DNA from: an uncultured Arenicella sp.
Lineage (GTDB): Bacteria; Pseudomonadota; Gammaproteobacteria; Arenicellales; Arenicellaceae
Direction of reading: 5' to 3'
NCBI GenBank assembly: GCA_937973905.1
Contig: CALJJR010000103.1
Location: forward strand, 1 to 33,772
Length of the DNA: 33,772 nt
In this document: one piece after another, positions 8,612 to 16,071 of the stretch
Position numbering within the stretch: the first letter of the stretch is position 1
Layout: each line of letters begins with the position of its first letter
Program-made: the position numbers and the translations under genes
Notes under the pieces: model-generated
Database searches by the model: none
Told to the model about the DNA's origin: nothing
What the model saw: only the letters and a program-made list of their open reading frames with translations

Positions 8612-8798
8612 AGTGGTCTCTTATTTTTATTGGATTTTTAGAATAATACGTCGTCGCCAGAAGCGTACTACATGTAGCGCCGTATTGGTCTCGGCTACGC
8701 AACTTTTTAGCGCCGAACAACTTTCGTTGCGTGCAGTTAAATGACGTGGCAATCTATCTTGCCAGAGCAGAATTGACGAAGCACGGCGCAGAATAAAC
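8612..8798. promoter_or_regulatory. Divergent BCCT/IclR promoter region
   Basis: The 187 bases separate the divergent starts of the BCCT gene (8611) and the IclR gene (8799). They contain a TGGCAA-N6-TTGCCA inverted repeat (separate entry), a perfect 10-base palindrome CTACATGTAG at 8668-8677, and a CAAC-TTTC-GTTG hairpin near 8719-8730. The usual arrangement for IclR-family regulators is control of the divergent transport gene and of themselves from such a region. No promoter hexamers could be fixed with confidence. Confidence 0.5.
8747..8764. promoter_or_regulatory. Candidate IclR-family operator TGGCAA-N6-TTGCCA
   Basis: Perfect 6-base inverted repeat with a 6-base spacer (TCTATC), centred about 43 bases before the IclR start codon. 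Size, symmetry and position fit a dimeric winged-helix regulator, and the outer TGG...CCA resembles known IclR-type boxes. The assignment is inferred from position and symmetry. Confidence 0.4.
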
Positions 8799-9575
8799 GT
8801 GAAAGACGATAAAACAAAATTTGATAAATCTTCAGCAGCTCTGCGTGCCCTGCGGATTCTAGAAATAGTCGCAGAATCGTCAACGCCACTCACCGCAACT
8901 GCAATCAACGCACAACTAAAGCTACCCAAACCTACCATCCATCGACTCTGTAACATGTTAGAGGCAGAAGGCTTTCTGCAACCGCGACTGGATGCGCGTG
9001 GGTACTTGCCGGGCAGAAGACTATCGAGCATGGCGATGGGCACAATTAGCAACAACGACCATTGGCGCACCGAGCGTCATAGCATCTTGCAACGCCTGTC
9101 TGATGACGTCGGTGAAACCTGCAATATATCGGTACCCGATGGTTCGCAAATGGTTTACTTCGATCGCGTTGAAACACATTGGCCGCTGCGCGTGCAGCTG
9201 CAAAAAAACGATCGTGTGCCGATTCATTGCACGGCCTCCGGTAAATTATTCTTGAACAATTTACCCAGTACCAAGCGTTCGCGTTTGCTGGCTAAAATGG
9301 AATTGACCCAGTACACGCCAAACACCATTGTCGAGGTCAGCGAGCTCAAAACAGAACTCAAGCAATTGCGCAAACAAAACATCGGTGTCGACAATGAGGA
9401 GTTTATGCATGGCATGATTGCAGTCGCGGTACCGTTAAGCGATGAGGCGGGGCGCTTTTACGGCGCCTTGGCCATTCATGCGCCCAGCGCGCGTATGTCG
9501 ATGAGTAAGGCATTGCAGCAAATCCCGAGAATGAATGCCGCGGCAAGAGAGCTGATTGAGCTGATCAACGAATAA
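8799..9575 (+). CDS. IclR-family transcriptional regulator
   Basis: 258 residues. An N-terminal winged helix-turn-helix lies at about 12-70, with KSSAALRALRILEIVAES and the recognition region LPKPTIHRLCNMLEAEGFL. It is followed by the IclR effector-binding domain at about 80-255, with VQLQKNDRVPIHCTASGKLFL and GMIAVAVPL. Such proteins bind a small carboxylate or amine ligand and control an adjacent catabolic operon. The start is GTG at 8799: the frame has a stop at 8742-8744 and no ATG between. The Shine-Dalgarno sequence is weak. It is divergent from the BCCT gene and convergent with the XRE-cupin gene, with only 40 bases between stops. The likely target is the BCCT-led operon (inference). 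Confidence 0.92.
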   Translation: MKDDKTKFDKSSAALRALRILEIVAESSTPLTATAINAQLKLPKPTIHRLCNMLEAEGFLQPRLDARGYLPGRRLSSMAMGTISNNDHWRTERHSILQRLSDDVGETCNISVPDGSQMVYFDRVETHWPLRVQLQKNDRVPIHCTASGKLFLNNLPSTKRSRLLAKMELTQYTPNTIVEVSELKTELKQLRKQNIGVDNEEFMHGMIAVAVPLSDEAGRFYGALAIHAPSARMSMSKALQQIPRMNAAARELIELINE

Positions 9576-9615
9576 ATTTTTGTAGAGAATCATATCGGCT
9601 TAGCGTGCTTAGAGC

Positions 9616-10215
9616 TTAGTAACTCGGGGGCGTAATCACCCAAACGATGACAGCATCATCCGTCTTTGACGGGTTGCGAAGTAGGTGATTTTCATCGGCG
9701 GCAATCGCAAAACTATCACCCGCCTCAAGTTCAAACTCTTGTTGCCCAACCGTCAACAATAATCGCCCCGATTGTAAATAACCGGCTTCTTCACCCTGCC
9801 GTTTACGCGGCTGCTGATCGCTTTGAGCCTGCGGTGAGAGCGTAGTAAGAATCATCAACAGGTCGCCACTTAAACTTGGCGATAACAATTCCTCATGAAT
9901 ACCGGTGCCGGCAAAGTCCAACTGCCGACGTGACGACTTTCTCACCACGTGGCCTAGCTCATGCAGAGGCTGCTCTACCTCACTGTGAAAGAACCAAGTA
10001 ATTTGCACACCCAACACTTCAGCGATTTGTTGCAACAGCGGAATCGGCAAGTTAGACACCCCCCGTTCCACCTGGCTAACGTAGCCTACTGATCGATCAA
10101 TCTGCTGTGCTAACGACTGCAAAGTGATGCCCTTCGCTTTACGCAGATCGCGTATCTGGCGACCAATGCGAACGCTCGCATCGGCCGCTTCGGTTTTAGC
10201 CTTAACAGAGTTCAC
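9616..10215 (-). CDS. XRE-type helix-turn-helix regulator with cupin sensor domain
   Basis: 199 residues. An XRE/Cro-type HTH sits at about 17-72 (IGRQIRDLRKAKGITLQSLA and DRSVGYVSQVERGVSNLP). A C-terminal cupin barrel sits at about 120-195, with EEAGYLQSGRLLLTVGQQ, FELEAGDSFAIAADENH and RNPSKTDDAVIVWV. This architecture is that of PuuR-like regulators which sense amines or amino acids through the cupin. The start is GTG at 10215, with AGG about 9 bases upstream. It lies only 18 bases downstream of the FAD/GcvT dehydrogenase gene on the same strand and is almost certainly in its transcript. It therefore probably controls that gene and perhaps the divergent AGCS transporter. The effector is unknown; a methylated amino acid is a reasonable guess. 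Confidence 0.92.
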   Translation of the reverse strand: MNSVKAKTEAADASVRIGRQIRDLRKAKGITLQSLAQQIDRSVGYVSQVERGVSNLPIPLLQQIAEVLGVQITWFFHSEVEQPLHELGHVVRKSSRRQLDFAGTGIHEELLSPSLSGDLLMILTTLSPQAQSDQQPRKRQGEEAGYLQSGRLLLTVGQQEFELEAGDSFAIAADENHLLRNPSKTDDAVIVWVITPPSY

Positions 10216-10233
10216 TTTAACAACCTAATTGCC

Positions 10234-12684
10234 TTAGCATTTAATTCGCTCCATTTTAGGATCATAAAATGGCCTGAGCGAAGGGGTGGCTTTATAACGA
10301 ACACATTCAACTTCTATTTCAAACTCAGTTTGCTCTAACCAATCCTTACTGACACCAGCTGCATGTTCAACATAACCCATGGCGATGGTGGCACCCAAGG
10401 TGTGACCAAACATAGCGCCGGTAACGCGCCCTACTACTTCACCGTTCGCGCAAATCGGTTCTTCGTGATAACAAAGAGGCAAGGGATCTTTAAACAAGAA
10501 GGCCACGAAGCGCTTGGTTAGCGGGCCGGCTGCTTTTTGATTCAGCAATGCTTCACGGCCGATAAAACCGCCTTCTTTGTCAAAATCAGAGGCAAAACCT
10601 AAGCCTGCTTCAAGCGCAGTATCCTCATCGGTAATGTCATGCCCCCAGTGTCGATAACACTTTTCTATCCTGAGCGAGTTCATTGTGTGATAACCATACG
10701 GTTTAATTCCGAACTCAGCGCCAGCTTCCATTACCGCATCGAACACACTTGGCGCGTATTCGGTGGGAATGTATAACTCCCATCCGAGTTCACCCACGTA
10801 CGTAATTCTGGATGCGCGCACTAGAGCGTAATGCATATCGATCTCTTGTGACGTCGCGAATGGAAAGCCTTCATTGCTAAGGTCGGCGCTACTCAATTTC
10901 GACAAAGTATCGCGGGCGCGTGGCCCCATAACCGTGACTACCGCCAGGGCAGAAGTTATATCGTTAATGATCACCAGCTCTTGGTCGCTCTTATTGGAAC
11001 GCAGCCAATGCAGATCCCGTGTTTGACACGCCACGCCCGACACCACCATGAACTTATCTTGCGCCAAACGTGTCACGGTGACATCGGCCTCGATGCCTCC
11101 ACGGTCATTCAACCACTGGGTATAGACCATCTTGCCCACGGGGACGGCAATGTTATTGGAGCAAATACGGTTTAGAAAACGCTCCGCATCTGGGCCCTCA
11201 ACTTGGTATTTTGAAAACGAGCTTTGATCAATCACGCCAACTGCATTGCGCACTGCCTCATGCTCTGCACGATTATTTTCAAACCAGTTTTGGCGCCCAA
11301 ACGAATACTCATATTCGGGCGTTTGGCCCTCATCGGCAAACCAGTTTGCGCGCTCCCAACCATTCTCGACACCAAATACCGCGCCCAGCGATTTCAGTTG
11401 TTCGTGCAGCACCGAACGGCGCACTCCGCGCGCGGTTTTGAACTGTTTAAATGGATAGTGCGTTTCAAACAGTAGACCCAAAGACTCAGTGGTGCGCTCA
11501 TAGAGGTATCGCGGTGTACTCTGAAACGGCATATTGCGACGAATATCCACACCCCATAAGTCTTGTGGCGCATGCCCTTTGTGAATCCATTCCGCCAATA
11601 CTTTACCGGCACCTCCAGCGGACTGAATTCCCACTGAATTAAATCCAGCCGCGACAAAATAATTGCGGCACTCAGGTGCCTCGCCTAGGTGATATCGATC
11701 ATCAGGCGTGAAGGATTCAGGGCCATTGAAGAACACCTGCAAGCCGGTTTCAGCCATTTTGGGCACGCGATGCATGGCGGCTTCCAGATACGGTGCAAGA
11801 TGATCAAAATCTTCCGGTAATTCATCGAAACAAAAGTCTTCTGGAATACCGTTCATGCCCCACGGCTTAGCACCTGGTTCGAACATACCAACAAGAAGTT
11901 TGCCAGTGTCTTCTTTGAAGTAACAATAGCCGTCGTAGTCTCGCATGGTTGGCAAACCATGGTCTAAACCCGCGATTGGCTCAGTAACAACATAGAAGTG
12001 CTCAGCCGCATGGAGCGGCACATTAACCCCTGCTTTACGCCCAAATTCACGCGCCCACATGCCAGCACAGTTGACCACATATTCAGCTTGAATCTCGCCC
12101 TGCTCTGTCACCACGCCAGTTGCGCGGCCATCCGTAAGCTGCATATCCAATACTTTAGTATTCTCAAAAATTTGCGCGCCGTTTTGTCTAGCGCCTAGAG
12201 CAAGCGCTTGCGTGACATCTACCGGGCTTGTCATGCCATCCATGGGCAAATGAATTGCACCAACGATGTCGTCAATATTGAGTAGCGGCCACAACTCTTT
12301 GGCCTGATCCGGCTCGATGACGTTGCAAGGAAAACCAGCCACCTTGGCCATGGATGCACCGCGCTTGAGCTCCGCAAAGCGCTCTTGATTGGTCGCCACC
12401 GTCAGCGAACCATTGCGTATAAATCCGGTGGCCTGTCCGGTTTCAGCTTCTAACCCTTCATACAAATCAGCACTGTATTTGGCCAACATCGACATTGCAT
12501 AATTTGCCCGCAGCGTTGGTACTAAGCCAGCTGCATGCCAAGTGGTTCCGCAGGTCAGCTGTTTGCGTTCTAGAAGAACCACATCGGTCATACCGAGCTT
12601 TGTGAGGTGGTAGGCTACGCTGCAGCCAATGACGCCCCCGCCCACAATGACGACCTGCGCGGAAGAAGGTAATTGTTTTGCCAT
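10234..12684 (-). CDS. FAD-dependent dehydrogenase with GcvT domains (dimethylglycine/sarcosine dehydrogenase-like)
   Basis: 816 residues with four parts. First is a DAO-type FAD domain (Rossmann motif VVIVGGGVIGCSVAYHL at 11-27). Second is an FAO_M linker near 390-440. Third is a GcvT aminomethyltransferase domain from about 445, with DQSSFSKYQVEGPDAERFL and YVGELGWELYIPTE. Fourth is a GcvT C-terminal barrel. H50 in CGTTWHAAGL matches the histidine covalently bound to FAD in mammalian dimethylglycine dehydrogenase. The family oxidatively removes an N-methyl group and passes the one-carbon unit to tetrahydrofolate. Dimethylglycine, sarcosine or another N-methyl amino acid are all possible. 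The start ATG at 12684 lacks a clear Shine-Dalgarno sequence. It is divergent from the AGCS symporter and is followed by the XRE-cupin regulator. Confidence 0.92.
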   Translation of the reverse strand: MAKQLPSSAQVVIVGGGVIGCSVAYHLTKLGMTDVVLLERKQLTCGTTWHAAGLVPTLRANYAMSMLAKYSADLYEGLEAETGQATGFIRNGSLTVATNQERFAELKRGASMAKVAGFPCNVIEPDQAKELWPLLNIDDIVGAIHLPMDGMTSPVDVTQALALGARQNGAQIFENTKVLDMQLTDGRATGVVTEQGEIQAEYVVNCAGMWAREFGRKAGVNVPLHAAEHFYVVTEPIAGLDHGLPTMRDYDGYCYFKEDTGKLLVGMFEPGAKPWGMNGIPEDFCFDELPEDFDHLAPYLEAAMHRVPKMAETGLQVFFNGPESFTPDDRYHLGEAPECRNYFVAAGFNSVGIQSAGGAGKVLAEWIHKGHAPQDLWGVDIRRNMPFQSTPRYLYERTTESLGLLFETHYPFKQFKTARGVRRSVLHEQLKSLGAVFGVENGWERANWFADEGQTPEYEYSFGRQNWFENNRAEHEAVRNAVGVIDQSSFSKYQVEGPDAERFLNRICSNNIAVPVGKMVYTQWLNDRGGIEADVTVTRLAQDKFMVVSGVACQTRDLHWLRSNKSDQELVIINDITSALAVVTVMGPRARDTLSKLSSADLSNEGFPFATSQEIDMHYALVRASRITYVGELGWELYIPTEYAPSVFDAVMEAGAEFGIKPYGYHTMNSLRIEKCYRHWGHDITDEDTALEAGLGFASDFDKEGGFIGREALLNQKAAGPLTKRFVAFLFKDPLPLCYHEEPICANGEVVGRVTGAMFGHTLGATIAMGYVEHAAGVSKDWLEQTEFEIEVECVRYKATPSLRPFYDPKMERIKC

Positions 12685-12876
12685 CTTATTTTTACTATTG
12701 GGTTATTAATGGATCGCCGAGAATAAACTTCTACAAAAGATCCATAAATATGAAATTTATTGTTATTTTTTCATATTGATATCTCGCCTCTCAATTGTCA
12801 ATAGCGATCCCTAGTCTTCTGCATCTATGCTACCTTTAGCCAGTCGGTCACAAACACAACTAAAAAGCCAACCGTC
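12685..12876. promoter_or_regulatory. Divergent dehydrogenase/AGCS promoter region with two inverted repeats
   Basis: This 192-base region is AT-rich on its left side and carries two neighbouring perfect inverted repeats. ATGGATC at 12709-12715 pairs with GATCCAT at 12739-12745. AATATGAAA at 12747-12755 pairs with TTTCATATT at 12769-12777. A third, 6-base pair (TATTGA/TCAATA) spans 12774-12803. Such symmetry between divergent genes suggests operators, with the XRE-cupin protein as the closest candidate binder. No clear -35/-10 pair was identified. Confidence 0.5.
12747..12777. repeat. 9-base perfect inverted repeat, candidate operator
   Basis: AATATGAAA and TTTCATATT are separated by 13 bases, for a total span of 31 bases. 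The half-site spacing of 22 bases centre to centre corresponds to about two helical turns, which suits a dimeric or tetrameric regulator. The inverted repeat lies 63 bases before the dehydrogenase start and 100 bases before the AGCS start. Confidence 0.45.
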
Positions 12877-14373
12877 ATGATCAGAATCACGTTAGCCGCC
12901 TTACCTTTATTGTTCATGAGCACCAATGCATGGGCCAGTATTGATCAAACCATCAATGAAAGCTTTCGACCGATTGCGAAATGGCTATCTGATGTCGTGT
13001 TCTACTCTGTCTCAATCGCGGGCAGTGAGGTTCCCATCATCATCGCGTTATTGGTAAGTTGCGGGCTATTTTTTACCCTTTACTTGGGCTTTATTAACAT
13101 TCGCGGTTTCGGGCATGCGGTGCGGATAGTGCGCGGTGATTTTTCTGACAAAAACGACCCAGGCGAAGTCACTCATTTTCAAGCTCTAGCGACCGCTGTC
13201 TCTGGAACAGTGGGCGTTGGCAATGTTGCTCACGTCGCCATTGTTATTTCCATCGGCGGGCCCGGCGCCGCATTCTGGATGATTGTCGCCGGCTTTCTAG
13301 GTATGTCGTCAAAGTTTGCAGAATGTACCTTAGGCGTTAAATACCGCAATGAAAACCCCGATGGTTCTTATTTTGGTGGGCCGATGTTCTACCTGGAAAA
13401 GGGTTTAGCGTCACTCAATATGCCGCGCATCGGCAAAGGTATGGCGTACTATTATGCGGTAGGCATTATCATTGCCACCTTGGGAATTGGCTGCATGTTT
13501 CAGTCCAATCAAGCTTATGCTCAATTTGTAAATACCACGGGCGGCGACGCCAGTTTCTTTGCCGACAAAGCATGGTTAGTCGGCGTGTGCTTGGCCATCC
13601 TGACTGGCCTCGTTATCGTCGGCGGCATCCAGTCAATCGCTCGAGTCACGAGCAAACTCGTGCCATTTATGGCCTTGCTCTACATCACCGCTGCCTTAAT
13701 CGTTATCGCCGCAAACTACGACAAAGTGCCGTATGCATTTAGTACCATTTTCACTGAGGCGTTTAGCCCCAATGGGGTGGCCGGAGGCATGATCGGCGTA
13801 CTGATTCTCGGCTTCCGCCGAGCGGCATTTTCAAACGAAGCTGGCGTTGGTTCTGCGGCAATTGCCCACTCGGTGGTTAAAACTAAAGAACCCGTCACTG
13901 AAGGCTATGTGGCCATGCTCGAGCCGTTTATCGATACGGTAGTAATCTGCACACTTACGGCGCTGGTTATTCTAGTCACCATTTACGAACCAGGCATGGC
14001 CGCAAAAGTAGAAGGCATTGCTGGCGTCGAACTCACCTCTTCCGCTTTAGGCAGCGTTGTCTCTTGGTTTCCGAATGTACTCACTGTCGTTGTTATTTTG
14101 TTCGCCTATTCAACCATGGTCGCATGGTCTTACTATGGACTTTCTGGCTGGGTCTATTTGTTCGGCAATAAGACTTCCACCAAAATGATTTACAACCTAA
14201 TTTTCTGCGTGTTCGTAGTGATTGGTTGCTCGGTAAAATTAGACGCAGTCTTGGACTTCTCTGACGCAACTCTGTTTGCGATGGCGCTGGCGAATTTAAT
14301 CGGCATCATTGTCATGGCGCCAATAGTGAAGAAAGAGATCGCTGGTTATCATCGACGACTTAAGCAACGATAA
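12877..14373 (+). CDS. Sodium:alanine/glycine symporter (AGCS family)
   Basis: Inner-membrane Na+-coupled carrier for alanine or glycine, 498 residues with about 11 membrane segments. A leading hydrophobic stretch (residues 1-20, ending NAWA) may be a signal sequence. Family signatures are ALATAVSGTVGVGNVAHVA near 108-126, GGPGAAFWMIVAGFLGMSSK near 132-151, YFGGPMFYLEKGL, and NEAGVGSAAIAHSV near 325-338. The start ATG has little Shine-Dalgarno sequence but follows the divergent promoter region. It is divergent from the FAD/GcvT dehydrogenase, whose end product could be glycine or a related amino acid, so uptake or export of that product is a sensible role. It converges with the MocR gene, with 41 bases between stops. 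Confidence 0.93.
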   Translation: MIRITLAALPLLFMSTNAWASIDQTINESFRPIAKWLSDVVFYSVSIAGSEVPIIIALLVSCGLFFTLYLGFINIRGFGHAVRIVRGDFSDKNDPGEVTHFQALATAVSGTVGVGNVAHVAIVISIGGPGAAFWMIVAGFLGMSSKFAECTLGVKYRNENPDGSYFGGPMFYLEKGLASLNMPRIGKGMAYYYAVGIIIATLGIGCMFQSNQAYAQFVNTTGGDASFFADKAWLVGVCLAILTGLVIVGGIQSIARVTSKLVPFMALLYITAALIVIAANYDKVPYAFSTIFTEAFSPNGVAGGMIGVLILGFRRAAFSNEAGVGSAAIAHSVVKTKEPVTEGYVAMLEPFIDTVVICTLTALVILVTIYEPGMAAKVEGIAGVELTSSALGSVVSWFPNVLTVVVILFAYSTMVAWSYYGLSGWVYLFGNKTSTKMIYNLIFCVFVVIGCSVKLDAVLDFSDATLFAMALANLIGIIVMAPIVKKEIAGYHRRLKQR

Positions 14374-14398
14374 GCCTCCGACGATTCTCGGTTGCTTT
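14362..14398. terminator. Possible bidirectional terminator between convergent genes
   Basis: CCGA at 14378-14381 pairs with TCGG at 14388-14391. An outer AAGCAA/TTGCTT pair (14362-14367 with 14392-14397) brackets it, with a 10-base unpaired stretch on the left arm. A short T run follows. It sits between the convergent AGCS and MocR-type genes. The stem is interrupted, so confidence is low. Confidence 0.3.
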
Positions 14399-14414
14399 AA
14401 GCGCTATTTCGAGG

Positions 14415-15911
14415 TCAGGAAATTTGATCTATCAATTTTGCGAGTAGTTTTATTCCCGGCTCTATTTGATCGCTCTTAATGGACGAGTACCCCAACCTGA
14501 AATAGTTGCTTGGTGGTGTTTGATCAAAAAAGTGGATGTCGCCCGGCTCAATGATTAGGCTGTTATTCAAGGCTTCGCGGTGTAAAGCGCGCGCATCTAA
14601 GTGGTCTGGCCCCGCAACCCAATAACTTGAACCACCGAATGTTGGTGGGCTGCTAGAATTTGGCAGATGGGTTGCCAAGGCATCAGCCATCGCCTGCCAT
14701 CTGGGTTCGTATTCCTTCAGCAATTTTGCCGCCAAAGCGTCGTAATAACCACGTGCAATAAAAAGTGCTACGGAGCGTTGATTGTTAGCAGGAGGATGGC
14801 GAACCATAAGCCGTCTTAATGCCACGGCCTCGCGGATTATTTCTCGCGAAGCAACGATATAGCCTAAGCGCAAACCCGGCGCCAAAATTTTAGAAAAACT
14901 ACCCGCATAAATGACGCGCTCGTCCTCATCTAGGCTTTTTAGAGCGGGCGTATGCGCAGCAGTAAAACTGGTTTCACACTCATAATCATCTTCGATAATC
15001 ATGAAATCATGCTTTGCCGCCATTTTTAATAAAGACTGTCGGCGGTCTAATGGCAGGGTGACTGTAGTGGGAGATTGATGACTCGGTGTGACAAATAAAC
15101 AGTCGCAGTCGCGCAAAGTTTCATCAACAACCAAACCACCTTTATCAACCGCTAAGGGGCGCACTGTGCTGTCATTCAAGGCTGCAATATTCCTGATGTC
15201 CGTATACCCAGGATTCTCCACGCCAAGCACGCCGTTTGGTCCGAGTAACATCTTGATCAGGATATACAGGCCTTGCTGGGTGCCTACCGTGATCATGATT
15301 TGATCGTTGTCGGCCCAAATTCCGCGACGCGGTAAAATTCGCGTACGAATTTCATCTAACAACATTGGGTCATCATTGATGAAGTGATCAGACGCCCAAT
15401 CCTTTATGCCTCCGCGGCTGACTGAATCTTTGCAGCATTCACGCCAATGGTTAGTTGGGAAGATATCAGTGTCAAACTGGCCATACACAAATGGGTATCG
15501 AAAACGTTGCCAGTTCTCGGGCTTTTCGATGTTCGGTCGTTGGGCCTGGCGTGTCTTGATCGTGTTGCTCCAATCGGGCACCCTGGCACTGCGCGGTTTT
15601 TCAACATTCGCGTCTTGTCTTGGATCAGCTCGGCCGCGAAGAATCTCTGGATTCACAAAATAACCACGCCTCTCCCTAGCCACCAAATAGCCATCATCTT
15701 GAAGCTGTTGATACGCAAGCACGACCGTGTTGCGCGCAACTTTAAGCTTAGAAGAGAGTTTCCTACTCGATGGCAACGGCAAGTTTTGAGCCAAATGACC
15801 ACGCATAATCGCTTCAGCTATCCGTTGCTTGAGCTGCAGCTGCAGACTCACCCTAGATGATGCATCCAGCTTCAACAGTTGGTCCAACATGGCGTGGCTT
15901 TCTTTACTCAT
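14415..15911 (-). CDS. MocR-type regulator (GntR helix-turn-helix fused to aminotransferase fold)
   Basis: 498 residues. A GntR winged helix lies at about 18-86 (LPSSRKLSSKLKVARNTVVL, QQLQDDGYLVARERRGYFV). A fold-type I aminotransferase domain lies at about 135-498. The PLP lysine is K341 in YAGSFSKILAPGLRLGY. Other PLP-site phrases are VENPGYTDIRN, TPSHQSPT and IIEDDYE at 305-311. MocR proteins sense PLP together with an amine or amino acid; known examples control taurine, GABA, ectoine or vitamin B6 genes, usually divergent from their target. Here the divergent gene is the GMC oxidoreductase 145 bases away. The start at 15911 or an ATG seven codons later (15890) are both possible. All key PLP residues seem intact, so effector binding is expected. 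Confidence 0.93.
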   Translation of the reverse strand: MSKESHAMLDQLLKLDASSRVSLQLQLKQRIAEAIMRGHLAQNLPLPSSRKLSSKLKVARNTVVLAYQQLQDDGYLVARERRGYFVNPEILRGRADPRQDANVEKPRSARVPDWSNTIKTRQAQRPNIEKPENWQRFRYPFVYGQFDTDIFPTNHWRECCKDSVSRGGIKDWASDHFINDDPMLLDEIRTRILPRRGIWADNDQIMITVGTQQGLYILIKMLLGPNGVLGVENPGYTDIRNIAALNDSTVRPLAVDKGGLVVDETLRDCDCLFVTPSHQSPTTVTLPLDRRQSLLKMAAKHDFMIIEDDYECETSFTAAHTPALKSLDEDERVIYAGSFSKILAPGLRLGYIVASREIIREAVALRRLMVRHPPANNQRSVALFIARGYYDALAAKLLKEYEPRWQAMADALATHLPNSSSPPTFGGSSYWVAGPDHLDARALHREALNNSLIIEPGDIHFFDQTPPSNYFRLGYSSIKSDQIEPGIKLLAKLIDQIS

Positions 15912-16071
15912 TTCCCCATTCTACGACGAAGTTCTGGCAATGCTTATCAATTCAATATATTGATGCGTTTGGACAATTATTGAGACTATTTTTATCTATT
16001 TTACTGTATTTGTTGATGTTCGGCTTATGCATTGTTAGCCTCAACTCGAACTCCGGATGGAAAGATTTATC
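15912..16071. promoter_or_regulatory. Divergent MocR/GMC promoter region
   Basis: AT-rich region with an ATCAAT-N7-ATTGAT inverted repeat at 15946-15964, also readable as repeated CAAT elements (ATCAAT, TTCAAT, then CAATTATTGAG near 15975). MocR-type proteins often bind closely spaced direct or inverted repeats in such divergent regions, so this is the best operator candidate for the adjacent regulator. Confidence 0.4.
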
